Source: JBARRO01 sp049644265 (GTDB taxonomy: Bacteria; Bacteroidota; Ignavibacteria; UBA10030). Taken from it: a stretch of DNA of 17,463 bases. How positions within the stretch are numbered: the stretch's first letter is position 1; each line of letters begins with the position of its first letter. Position numbers and translations under genes: made by a program. Location of the stretch: positions 1 through 17,463 of the forward strand of contig JBARRO010000255.1 in the NCBI GenBank assembly GCA_049644265.1. Direction: 5' to 3'. The notes under the pieces are model-generated. The model had not been told where the DNA came from. It saw only the letters and a list, made by a program, of their open reading frames with translations, and ran no database searches. Shown here piece after piece: positions 7,445 to 13,888 of the stretch.

Positions 7445-9553
7445 CTACTCAACCTCCTGCTTCGACTTGTCATGCGCAGCGATGATCTTCTCCGCTTGTT
7501 CCCTCGGCAACTCTTCGTAATGCGAGAATTTTGTCTTGTAGACGCCGCGACCCTGCGTCATGGAGCGAAGGATGGTCGAATACTTGTGGATTTCGGCGAG
7601 CGGAACCAACGCCTTGATGACCTGGAAGTGACCGTCCGATTCCATTCCGAGAATCTTCCCGCGCCGTCCGGAAATATCCCCCATGACATCTCCCATGTAT
7701 TCTTCAGGAACCGTTACTTCAATTTCGTTAATCGGTTCCAGGAGAACCGGTTTCGCCTCGAGGAATCCTTTTTTGAAGGCCATCGATCCGGCGATCTTGA
7801 ATGAATTTTCATCGGAGTCGACCGTGTGGTACGAGCCGTCGTGGAGCGTGACTTTCACATCCACGACTTCATAACCCGCAAGAACTCCCCGGTGCATGGT
7901 ATCGATGACACCTTTTTCCACCGCCGGAACAAACCGTCCGGGAACGACCCCGCCGACGATCGCATCCTCGAATTCGAATCCTGTCCCCCGTTGCCTCGGC
8001 TCAACTTTCAGGTGGACATGGCCGAATTGCCCTCTGCCCCCGCTCTGTTTTCTGTGCTTGTATTCGGCATCAGGGACCACACCCCGGATCGTCTCCTTGT
8101 ACGGAATTTTCGGCTCCATGAGGTCTACCTCGACCCCGTATTTTTGCTTGAGCCGCTTTGTCACGATCAGGAGATGCAGTTCTCCCTGGCCTGCGATAAT
8201 CGTTTGACTCAACTGGCCATCGACCGAAACGACAAACGTGGGATCCTCTTCGTGTAATGAATGAAGACCCGTCGCAATCCTGTCCTCGTCCCCTTTGGCC
8301 TTCGAATGAATTGCCATGCGTATGACCGGTTCCGGAAACTCAATGGGAGGGTACACCACCGGAAAGCCCTTGCTGCTGAGGGTATTGTTGGTGTGGGTGT
8401 CTTTCAGCTTTACTACGGCACCAATATCTCCTGCCGAGATCTTCGCGATTTCCTTTCTCTCCTTCCCATTCATCAAAAAGAGCTGCCCCAGTCGTTCCGA
8501 CTTCCCGTTTGCCTCATTGACAAGGTCCATTCCAGCGGAGACGGTGCCTGAATAGACGCGGAAGAACGACAACTCGCCGACGTGCTCTTCGGAGATTGTC
8601 TTGAACACAAACAACGAGGGCTGGCCTGCCGGATCAACGGGAATTTCAATTTCCGTCTTGTCCTGGAGGCTTGTTACCTTCACGGGGCTCCGATCCTTGG
8701 GGGAGGGACCATAGCTCGTAATGAATTCCATCAGGGGGTTGCAACCGATATTCAGGCTCGCGGATGAGCAGAGAATTGGAAAAATCTTCCGTGTCCTGAG
8801 AGCAAGACGCAATCCCCTCTCAAGGTCTGCCTGGTCGAGGGTCCCTTTTTCGAAAAACTTGTCCATGAGGGACTCTTCGGTTTCCGCAATCTTCTCGATC
8901 AGCTCCTCGTGGAGCGACTCGGCCTTCTGTTTCACATCCGCCGGCACATCGCTTTCCGTGAACTTTCCGCTGCCGTCTCTCGCGTACTTCATCATCTTCA
9001 TTCTCAGGACATCGACGACGGCATCGAACGGCAGTCCCTGATTGACAGGGAATTGAACGATGGTCACGTCATGGCCGAAACGGTCTTTTGCCGTTGCCAC
9101 GGCGTGGTCGAATTCAGCATTCTCGTTGTCGAGCTTGTTCACGAGGAACACGCAGGGGGTTTGATACGTCCTGGTGTAATTCCAGACAATCTCCGTGCCG
9201 ACCTCGGCACCTTCGACGGCCTTCAGCAAAATGACCGCCAGGTCCGAGACCCTCAGGGACTGGAGAACGGCACCGGTAAAATCGGAGTATCCGGGGGTGT
9301 CGAGGATGTTTACTTTGAAGCCCTGCCAATCGCAGTGGAGGAGCGACATGTTGATGGAAATCTTCCGTTCCACTTCGTCCGGGTGATAGTCGGAAACCGT
9401 CGACCCTTCTTCCACTTTTCCGATCCGGTTGGTCGCCCCCGCTGTGAACAACAGAGCTTCTGCGAGCGTGGTTTTTCCCGAACCGCCGTGGCCGATGAGT
9501 GCTATGTTACGGATTTTGTCGAGGGAGTATTCTTTCGTGGTTGCCTGAGCCAA
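7445..9553 (-). CDS. EF-G-like translational GTPase (EF-G-2 subfamily)
   Basis: The 702-residue protein has all EF-G domains: GTP-binding domain (1 to about 285), domain II (about 300-390), domain III, domain IV with its SGGRGQFGHVHL segment, and domain V near GRRGKILGME. G-motifs are G1 GHGGSGKT (21-28) instead of AHIDAGKT, G3 DTPGYSDF (85-92) with Tyr where EF-G has the catalytic His, and G4 NKLD (139-142). The canonical switch-I RGITI is absent (here ERKISI). These departures define the EF-G-2/FusA2-like group, so this is unlikely to be the main elongation factor; its role in translation or ribosome recycling is unsettled. The start is TTG (9551-9553), supported by AGGAG 8 nt upstream and by the protein alignment; a 6-bp hairpin covers part of that site. 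It lies 72 nt after the DUF948 gene on the same strand and ends with TAG 7445-7447. Confidence 0.96.
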   Translation of the reverse strand: MAQATTKEYSLDKIRNIALIGHGGSGKTTLAEALLFTAGATNRIGKVEEGSTVSDYHPDEVERKISINMSLLHCDWQGFKVNILDTPGYSDFTGAVLQSLRVSDLAVILLKAVEGAEVGTEIVWNYTRTYQTPCVFLVNKLDNENAEFDHAVATAKDRFGHDVTIVQFPVNQGLPFDAVVDVLRMKMMKYARDGSGKFTESDVPADVKQKAESLHEELIEKIAETEESLMDKFFEKGTLDQADLERGLRLALRTRKIFPILCSSASLNIGCNPLMEFITSYGPSPKDRSPVKVTSLQDKTEIEIPVDPAGQPSLFVFKTISEEHVGELSFFRVYSGTVSAGMDLVNEANGKSERLGQLFLMNGKERKEIAKISAGDIGAVVKLKDTHTNNTLSSKGFPVVYPPIEFPEPVIRMAIHSKAKGDEDRIATGLHSLHEEDPTFVVSVDGQLSQTIIAGQGELHLLIVTKRLKQKYGVEVDLMEPKIPYKETIRGVVPDAEYKHRKQSGGRGQFGHVHLKVEPRQRGTGFEFEDAIVGGVVPGRFVPAVEKGVIDTMHRGVLAGYEVVDVKVTLHDGSYHTVDSDENSFKIAGSMAFKKGFLEAKPVLLEPINEIEVTVPEEYMGDVMGDISGRRGKILGMESDGHFQVIKALVPLAEIHKYSTILRSMTQGRGVYKTKFSHYEELPREQAEKIIAAHDKSKQEVE

Positions 9554-9558
9554 TGCTA

Positions 9559-9577
9559 CATCTCCTATCTTGAGATG
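9559..9577 (-). promoter_or_regulatory. Hairpin overlapping the ribosome-binding site of the EF-G-like gene
   Basis: In minus-strand sense CATCTC, a 7-nt loop AAGATAG and GAGATG form a 6-bp stem. The AGGAG ribosome-binding site lies half in the loop and half in the 3' arm, five bases before the TTG start. Folding would partly mask the site. Regulation is inference; the pairing is read directly from the sequence. Confidence 0.4.
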
Positions 9578-9625
9578 AAACGATACCGAGAGAAACTACG
9601 AGGATGTCTTGTACTGCAGAGAAAA

Positions 9626-10021
9626 CTAACTGGCCTGTTGCGTTGCCCGCCCGAACAACGAAGCGACTCTGTTGATAATGGCGCCGATGAGCGACGAGAT
9701 CCGGATAATGGGCTCTTCAATCCGTTGCTGCACACGTTCTTCGAATTGCACAACGTTGTCGGCCATCTGCCTGAACGCCTGCAGCGAGCTGTTGAAAATC
9801 AGGATCTGGTCATCAACCTTGATCGTGATCGATTTGAGTTTTTCCATCACGACGTTCAGGTTTTCCAGAACCGGTTTCAAGTTCCTGTTCATCTCCGAAA
9901 AGTCCTTCTGCAGCATCTCGAGCAGTCCGTTCAAGCGCACGAGGACGACAATCAGGTATGCGCAGAGTGCCGAAGCGCTGAGGAGAGCAACAGCCTGGGC
10001 GATCTTAAGAAAAGTTTCCAC
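9626..10021 (-). CDS. DUF948/YoxC-like membrane coiled-coil protein
   Basis: This 131-residue protein has one N-terminal membrane helix (about 7-29, IAQAVALLSASALCAYLIVVLV) followed by a long amphipathic helical tail (MLQKDFSEMNRNLKPVLENLNVVMEKL). This is the layout of DUF948 proteins such as Bacillus YoxC. Function is unknown; the family is often encoded beside YtxH proteins, as here (the YtxH gene is 84 nt upstream). The start is GTG at 10019-10021. No in-frame ATG lies nearby upstream, and a GGAAGGG element sits about 10 nt before it. The C-terminal stretch PIIRISSLIGAIINRVASLFGR could form an amphipathic or membrane-touching helix. Confidence 0.83.
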   Translation of the reverse strand: METFLKIAQAVALLSASALCAYLIVVLVRLNGLLEMLQKDFSEMNRNLKPVLENLNVVMEKLKSITIKVDDQILIFNSSLQAFRQMADNVVQFEERVQQRIEEPIIRISSLIGAIINRVASLFGRATQQAS

Positions 10022-10105
10022 GGATGTTTTCCCTTCCGATGAGTGTACGTGAATGGACGCTCGGGGAGCGATCCAATCCTGCGAATGAGGAATCCCCGGC
10101 CAGAC

Positions 10106-10444
10106 TCAGCTGTTCCGGGCGCTCTCTCCCCCGCTCTTCCCGCGTGCATCGGAAAGAATGCGTTCCGCATCGCCCATGATCGAGTCCGCGCGCTTCCGGA
10201 CATCGCTGAGCATGGATTCCGATTTCCTCTTGCCCTCGTTCACAATTTCACTCGCCTTCACGCGCGCCTTTGCAATGACCTGTTCCGCATCGTTCATCAT
10301 GTCGCCGGCTTTCGTCTTCAGCTCGGCCCGCAGCTCGCGACCCGGTTTCGGGGCATAGAGCAGGGCAAGCACTGCGCCGACGATACTTCCCGCGATAAAT
10401 CCCACGATCACGCCTTTTGCCATTCCTTCATCATTCTGTGCCAT
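10106..10444 (-). CDS. YtxH domain-containing protein
   Basis: This 112-residue protein starts at ATG 10442-10444 with GGAG 6-7 nt upstream. Residues 10-31 form the diagnostic glycine-rich membrane helix (KGVIVGFIAGSIVGAVLALLYAPKPG) ending in the APKPGRELR hallmark of YtxH proteins (PF12732). A charged helical tail follows, with repeated KA/DAE segments (about 38-105). Members are small stress-associated or general membrane proteins of unknown biochemical role. With the DUF948 gene downstream it forms a two-gene membrane module; the roughly 80-nt leader before it shows no convincing consensus promoter. Confidence 0.9.
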   Translation of the reverse strand: MAQNDEGMAKGVIVGFIAGSIVGAVLALLYAPKPGRELRAELKTKAGDMMNDAEQVIAKARVKASEIVNEGKRKSESMLSDVRKRADSIMGDAERILSDARGKSGGESARNS

Positions 10445-10526
10445 GACGTTCTCCGATTTTGTCGTTTCAAACGCTGGAATCTAAAAATCAAATTAGAAAA
10501 TTAGTGCAAAAGAAACAACACGAACT

Positions 10527-11432
10527 TCAGTCTTTTGTCAGTTTTGACAAGTCGGGTTTTCCTGCGTCAATCCACGCAGTATACCAGAAACCCGCCAGAC
10601 GCACACTCGCTTCGTTCATTCTACGTTCCACCATACCGCTCAAAAGCTCATGGTAGCGCTTGAAGAACACACCGCTGAATTCGTACACCGTTCGTCCCCT
10701 GCGTTGGCTCCCGGCCATGAGTTCCCCTTCGGGAATTCCCTCGCGTGCCTTTAAATCCAGAGACAGGACCGAATCAACCAGCGCAGAACTTTCCAGGATG
10801 ACAGTGAAGATTTCTTCGAGCGGACTTTTGAAATACTCTACCGAACCGTGTCCAAGGACGTAGTGTTCTCCGTACAGCTCCGGTATGCGTGATTCCCAGC
10901 GCGCGTGTATGCCCTTCTGGTTTGTCATCTGACCGTCATGGTTTTCTGTGGCATGCAGGGGAACATGCGCGTCGGCGACGTAATGGCCGAGGTTTGAAGC
11001 GTAGTAGAGAATCCGCTCCTTGTCCTGTGCCTTCATCGCTTCAGAAAGTTTTGCTGTGAATTCCGCAACCCTCCACGGGACAGTCCCGTTGCTGTCGACT
11101 ATAGACTTTCCAAATTTTGCCGCCGCCTCGGCATAAGAATGTGGAAGTTCCACGAACGGAAATTTTCCGTAACGGTCGATGTTGATGTAATGGTAGAATC
11201 CCTCGTTTCTGTCCGAGAACCGTCTCCTGTCGGCGTCCACAGCGTGAGCGGTCAACGAGTCCCTATAGAACTCAAAGAACGGCCGGACCTCAGGAGGGAG
11301 AGTATCCACCGCGGAGCGGTTGATCGCCCTGTGGGCCCAGAATCCCCAGCTGAAGCCATCCCCGGGCATCGAGAGAAGAAAAATAATGACGACGGAACCG
11401 GGAACAACGGCTCCCCGAATTCTTTTCAGCAT
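10527..11432 (-). CDS. Secreted zinc-dependent S1/P1 nuclease or phospholipase C-like protein
   Basis: This 301-residue protein has a signal peptide (hydrophobic 9-21) and probable cleavage before W29. The new N terminus WGFWAH places Trp at mature position 1 and His at 6, exactly as in S1/P1 nucleases, where the terminal amino group and His bind zinc. Other candidate ligands follow the family order: D65 or D67, H81, H150-x3-D154-x5-H160 (HYVADAHVPLH) and H176-x3-E180. The fold is shared by S1/P1 nucleases and zinc-dependent phospholipase C, so substrate (single-stranded nucleic acid, nucleotides or phospholipid) cannot be settled here. It acts in the periplasm or outside the cell, possibly in phosphate scavenging. 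No Shine-Dalgarno sequence precedes ATG 11430-11432. It sits downstream of a strong hairpin, with only 30 nt for a private leader. Confidence 0.86.
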   Translation of the reverse strand: MLKRIRGAVVPGSVVIIFLLSMPGDGFSWGFWAHRAINRSAVDTLPPEVRPFFEFYRDSLTAHAVDADRRRFSDRNEGFYHYINIDRYGKFPFVELPHSYAEAAAKFGKSIVDSNGTVPWRVAEFTAKLSEAMKAQDKERILYYASNLGHYVADAHVPLHATENHDGQMTNQKGIHARWESRIPELYGEHYVLGHGSVEYFKSPLEEIFTVILESSALVDSVLSLDLKAREGIPEGELMAGSQRRGRTVYEFSGVFFKRYHELLSGMVERRMNEASVRLAGFWYTAWIDAGKPDLSKLTKD

Positions 11433-11462
11433 GGGAGAAAGTGATAGGTGAGCTGGATTCCT

Positions 11463-11497
11463 TTGGTCCCCCCCTGATGCAATCAGGAGGGGACCAA
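11463..11497 (-). terminator. Strong hairpin after the COX24-like gene (U-tract lacking)
   Basis: A 16-bp stem (11463-11478 with 11482-11497, loop GCA on the plus strand) begins 11 nt beyond the mini-gene's stop. Its single mismatch is C·A on the plus strand but G·U in minus-strand RNA, as in the hairpin at 7378-7409. The sequence after it in minus sense, AGGAATCC, has no U-run. It may be a Rho-assisted or processing/stability structure rather than a classic terminator. Confidence 0.6.
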
Positions 11498-11507
11498 GGA
11501 GGAGATA

Positions 11508-11603
11508 CTAACGGAGCTTCTTCTTGTGACGCATCTTGCGCAAGCGCTTTTTGCGCTTGTGGGTAGCCATCTTGTGGCGTTTACGCTTCTTACCACTCGG
11601 CAT
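11508..11603 (-). CDS. COX24/AURKAIP1 (mS38)-like basic mini-protein
   Basis: A 31-codon gene runs from ATG 11601-11603 to TAG 11508-11510. The product starts MPSGKKRKRHKMATHKRKK and continues with Arg, Lys, His and Leu; about two thirds of its residues are Lys, Arg or His. It matches the short AURKAIP1/COX24-domain proteins annotated in Bacteroidota and Chlorobi, related to the C terminus of mitochondrial ribosomal protein mS38, so it probably binds rRNA in the small subunit. A perfect AGGAGG (11610-11615) stands 6 nt before the ATG. It follows the zinc-ribbon/TPR gene by 17 nt and is the last gene of the sppA operon. Confidence rests on the motif, the ribosome-binding site and the clean stop; it is easily missed by gene callers because of its size. 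Confidence 0.88.
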   Translation of the reverse strand: MPSGKKRKRHKMATHKRKKRLRKMRHKKKLR

Positions 11604-11620
11604 GGGCGTCCTCCTTTCGT

Positions 11621-12481
11621 CTAGTTGGTTTGCAGGTCACGTTGATTATGCTGGGCAAGCAGCTGCTGCGCCCGTTTCCCGACTTCACTTTCCGGCGCGA
11701 GCGCGACGGTCTTCCTGAACCACTCGTTTGCCGCCGTCATATTGCCTTCAATGAGATTGACAATCCCCAGGTTGAAATGAGCGAAAAGATGCTTTGGCTC
11801 GTCCTTGAGGGCTTGCTCCATTTGTTTCCTGGCCTCCCCGAGGTTCCCCAATTCCTTGTAGCAAATCCCCATGTCGACCCTTGCGTTTGGGTCGTGCGGC
11901 CTTTTTGCGAGATACACTTTGTAATATTGGATGGATTTATCGTAGAAACGGTTGTCATTCAGGATATTCGCAAGCTGGAGAGTCAGGTTGAGGTCTGCGG
12001 GATTTGCCTTCGCCTGCTTTTCCATCTCTTCGATCTGGGAAAGGGCCTGCATGTTTGCTGCAGGTTGTTGGGCCGGTTCGGCCTGTGGTGCAACTTTTGC
12101 AGGCCCGCGGGTCGGGCCAGTGAACGTTTCAAGAAGAAAGACTCCGACGGCGAGGAAAGCGAAAAAGCCGGCCACGATCTTCCACGACCCGGCGACCGGG
12201 GCGACTTTCCCTTTTTTCACAGTGCGTTCTTCGCGCTTGCCCGCAGGTCGTTCCTGGCGCTTGTCGGGCTTCAACGCTGCACCGCACGATGCACATTCTT
12301 CATTGGAAGAATCGTTCGAGGTTCCACAAATCGGACACGGTACAGAACCGGATGCAGGAGCCTTCCCTGACGGGGCTGTTCCTACGATTGGCCATTCGAT
12401 CGTCTGACCACATCCTCCACAAAACTTGTCTCCCCATTTCAGTTCAGTCTGACATTGTGTGCATAGAAATTTCGGTTTCAT
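11621..12481 (-). CDS. Double zinc-ribbon, single-pass membrane, TPR protein
   Basis: This 286-residue protein has three parts. Two N-terminal four-cysteine zinc ribbons (C7, C10, C21, C24 and C49, C52, C63, C66) are joined by a Gly/Pro/Ser linker. After a basic stretch (71-99) comes one membrane helix (about 101-118, KIVAGFFAFLAVGVFLLE). After a Pro/Ala/Gln-rich linker, a tetratricopeptide array (about 160-265) carries typical repeats (YDKSIQYYKVYLAKRP, LGNLGEARKQMEQALKDEP, MTAANEWFRKTVALAPES). The ribbons probably face the cytosol and the TPR domain the periplasm, suggesting a scaffold. No enzyme motif is present and I know no characterised member. ATG 12479-12481 is preceded closely by GGAGGAG. 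It lies between the HU gene (57 nt) and the mini-gene (17 nt). Confidence 0.86.
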   Translation of the reverse strand: MKPKFLCTQCQTELKWGDKFCGGCGQTIEWPIVGTAPSGKAPASGSVPCPICGTSNDSSNEECASCGAALKPDKRQERPAGKREERTVKKGKVAPVAGSWKIVAGFFAFLAVGVFLLETFTGPTRGPAKVAPQAEPAQQPAANMQALSQIEEMEKQAKANPADLNLTLQLANILNDNRFYDKSIQYYKVYLAKRPHDPNARVDMGICYKELGNLGEARKQMEQALKDEPKHLFAHFNLGIVNLIEGNMTAANEWFRKTVALAPESEVGKRAQQLLAQHNQRDLQTN

Positions 12482-12500
12482 TCTCCTCCACCCTTCCGCT

Positions 12501-12535
12501 TCCGGATCGCTTCGTTCAGCATAGGGATATCCGGA
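12501..12535 (-). promoter_or_regulatory. Intercistronic inverted repeat between the HU and TPR genes
   Basis: A perfect 7-bp inverted repeat, TCCGGAT (12501-12507) and ATCCGGA (12529-12535), with a 21-nt loop fills most of the 57-nt gap inside the operon. It starts 3 nt after the HU stop. It may stabilise or process the upstream HU message, which usually needs higher output; the pairing is seen but the role is inferred. Confidence 0.35.
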
Positions 12536-12538
12536 TTC

Positions 12539-12835
12539 CTACGCGGCCCCTTTCTTGAGATTCTCATCGACCACATGTTTCAATTCCTTGGAGACCTTGA
12601 ATATCGGTACGAAATGCTCGTCGACCATCACCTGTTCGCCGGTTCTGGGGTTGCGCGCCATGCGTCCTTTTCGTTTTTTGACTTTGAAGCTCCCGAAGCC
12701 GCGGATTTCAATGTTCCTTCCCTCCTTCATCGAGTTAATGACGGTCTGGATAAATCCGTCCACGACTGCCTCGGTTTCCACTTTGGTCAATCCGGTCGCC
12801 GATGCAATCACATCCACGATATCAGCTTTTGTCAC
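12539..12835 (-). CDS. HU/IHF-family DNA-binding protein
   Basis: This 98-residue histone-like protein has the family layout: an N-terminal helical dimerisation part (TKADIVDVIASATGLTKVETEAVVDGFIQTV), the GFGSFKVKKRKGR strand region (46-58) and the DNA-binding arm ARNPRTGEQVMV (60-71) with the intercalating proline P63. It bends and compacts DNA as a dimer; HU versus IHF cannot be told apart from sequence alone. The start is GTG at 12833-12835, supported by GAGGAGGT at 12839-12846. An ATG overlapping it by one base (12835-12837) is out of frame and followed at once by TGA. It is the second gene of the sppA operon, 18 nt after sppA. Confidence 0.96.
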   Translation of the reverse strand: MTKADIVDVIASATGLTKVETEAVVDGFIQTVINSMKEGRNIEIRGFGSFKVKKRKGRMARNPRTGEQVMVDEHFVPIFKVSKELKHVVDENLKKGAA

Positions 12836-12853
12836 ATGACCTCCTCTGGTAGG

Positions 12854-13756
12854 TTAGTTCGGAGAAGAGAACCTGTACTGAAGAATCGGCTGCCGCAAAT
12901 ATTCGTTGTGCAGGTTTGTCAATTCTGATGCCGCATCCCCCAGCACACGTTCCAGAAATGTGGACCGCTTTCGCTCCCTGATGATGCTGGGTTTTCCCTT
13001 GACACCTCCCAGGTTGGCGGCTATCGCAATGGCGTCCTCCATCGTTCCGAGGGTGTCGACAAACCCGTACTGGAGGGCCTGTCTTCCCGTGAATACCCGG
13101 CCGTCCGCGTACCGTTTGACAAATTTGAGATCCAGCTTTCTCTCGCTGGCCACAACATTGACAAACTGATCGTAGACGTCGGAGATCAGCGAGTTGAAGT
13201 AGACGCGTTCCTCTTCGGTAATTTTTCGGAAGGGAGAACCAGAATCCTTGAGTTTGCCGGACTTGATCGTCGTTTCATCGATCCCCAACTTGCTCATCAA
13301 CTGGTTCACATGGAGGAACTGAAAGATCACACCGATGCTTCCCGTGAGAGTTCCGGGATTCGCGACGATCCTGCTCGCGCCGCAGGAGACATAGTATCCG
13401 CCGCTTGCAGCGACCGAGCCCATAGAAACGACCACGGGCTTCCCGCTGTCCCTCGTCTTCTTCACCTCCTCATAGATCTCCTGACTGGCGGCAACTCCTC
13501 CTCCCGGTGATTCGACACGAAAGACAATGGCCTTGACAGACCTGTTCTCACGGTATTTCTTGAATTGGCGGACAATGTCCTCCGATGCAAGAATAGGTTC
13601 CTTGAGCTCCACGACCGCGACGCGCTCCCCGGCGGACGAAATTACTTCATCCTCGGGTTCGGAAAAGAGCCAGGCGAGAATGGCAAAGACGAACAGACCG
13701 AAAAAGAAAAGGAAGGCAGCAAAGATACCGATGACCCATTTCGTGGTCTTCGACAT
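12854..13756 (-). CDS. sppA: Signal peptide peptidase SppA, 36-kDa type
   Basis: This 300-residue membrane serine protease (S49 family, ClpP-like fold) degrades signal peptides left in the membrane after secretion. An N-terminal membrane helix (about 7-31) is followed by a single protease domain, as in Bacillus SppA and unlike the double-length E. coli enzyme. The nucleophile is probably S118 in SVAASGGYY, and the general base is the Lys in SGKLKDSGSP (K170). VESPGGGV (81-88) is the conserved oxyanion/substrate loop. It is the first gene of a four-gene operon with HU, the TPR protein and the mini-protein. A consensus promoter lies 33-61 nt upstream. ATG 13754-13756 has no Shine-Dalgarno sequence. 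Confidence 0.95.
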   Translation of the reverse strand: MSKTTKWVIGIFAAFLFFFGLFVFAILAWLFSEPEDEVISSAGERVAVVELKEPILASEDIVRQFKKYRENRSVKAIVFRVESPGGGVAASQEIYEEVKKTRDSGKPVVVSMGSVAASGGYYVSCGASRIVANPGTLTGSIGVIFQFLHVNQLMSKLGIDETTIKSGKLKDSGSPFRKITEEERVYFNSLISDVYDQFVNVVASERKLDLKFVKRYADGRVFTGRQALQYGFVDTLGTMEDAIAIAANLGGVKGKPSIIRERKRSTFLERVLGDAASELTNLHNEYLRQPILQYRFSSPN

Positions 13757-13788
13757 AGAGGGTGGGTTAAGTTATTGTAGGACAGCAA

Positions 13789-13817
13789 ATTATAAGAAAA
13801 TGAGGCCGGAAAGTCAA
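13789..13817 (-). promoter_or_regulatory. Consensus sigma-70 promoter for the sppA operon
   Basis: In minus-strand sense TTGACT (13812-13817, 5 of 6) is followed after exactly 17 nt by TATAAT (13789-13794, 6 of 6). Transcription would start near 13782, about 26 nt before the sppA ATG. It sits between the trxB terminator and sppA, the expected place. Confidence 0.8.
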
Positions 13818-13828
13818 ACCCGAATGCA

Positions 13829-13864
13829 GAAAAAAGCCCCGGCCTTGAACGAGAGGCTGGGGCT
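13829..13864 (-). terminator. Intrinsic terminator of trxB
   Basis: In minus-strand sense AGCCCCAGCC (13864-13855), a 10-nt loop and GGCCGGGGCT (13844-13835) form a GC-rich stem with one A·C mismatch. A run of six T (13835-13830) follows, overlapping the stem by one base. It starts 24 nt past the trxB stop. Confidence 0.88.
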
Positions 13865-13888
13865 ATCGAAAGACCTTCTTGCGGAATC

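Noticed and set aside
8909..10042. 377-codon plus-strand frame antisense to the EF-G-like and DUF948 genes
   Set aside because: It is long only because of GC-skewed codon use on the opposite strand; it spans two real genes and shows no domain.
10445..10526. Bacteroidota-type promoter (TAATTTG-like) before the YtxH gene
   Set aside because: The -7 element is one base short and no matching -33 box lies at the right distance.
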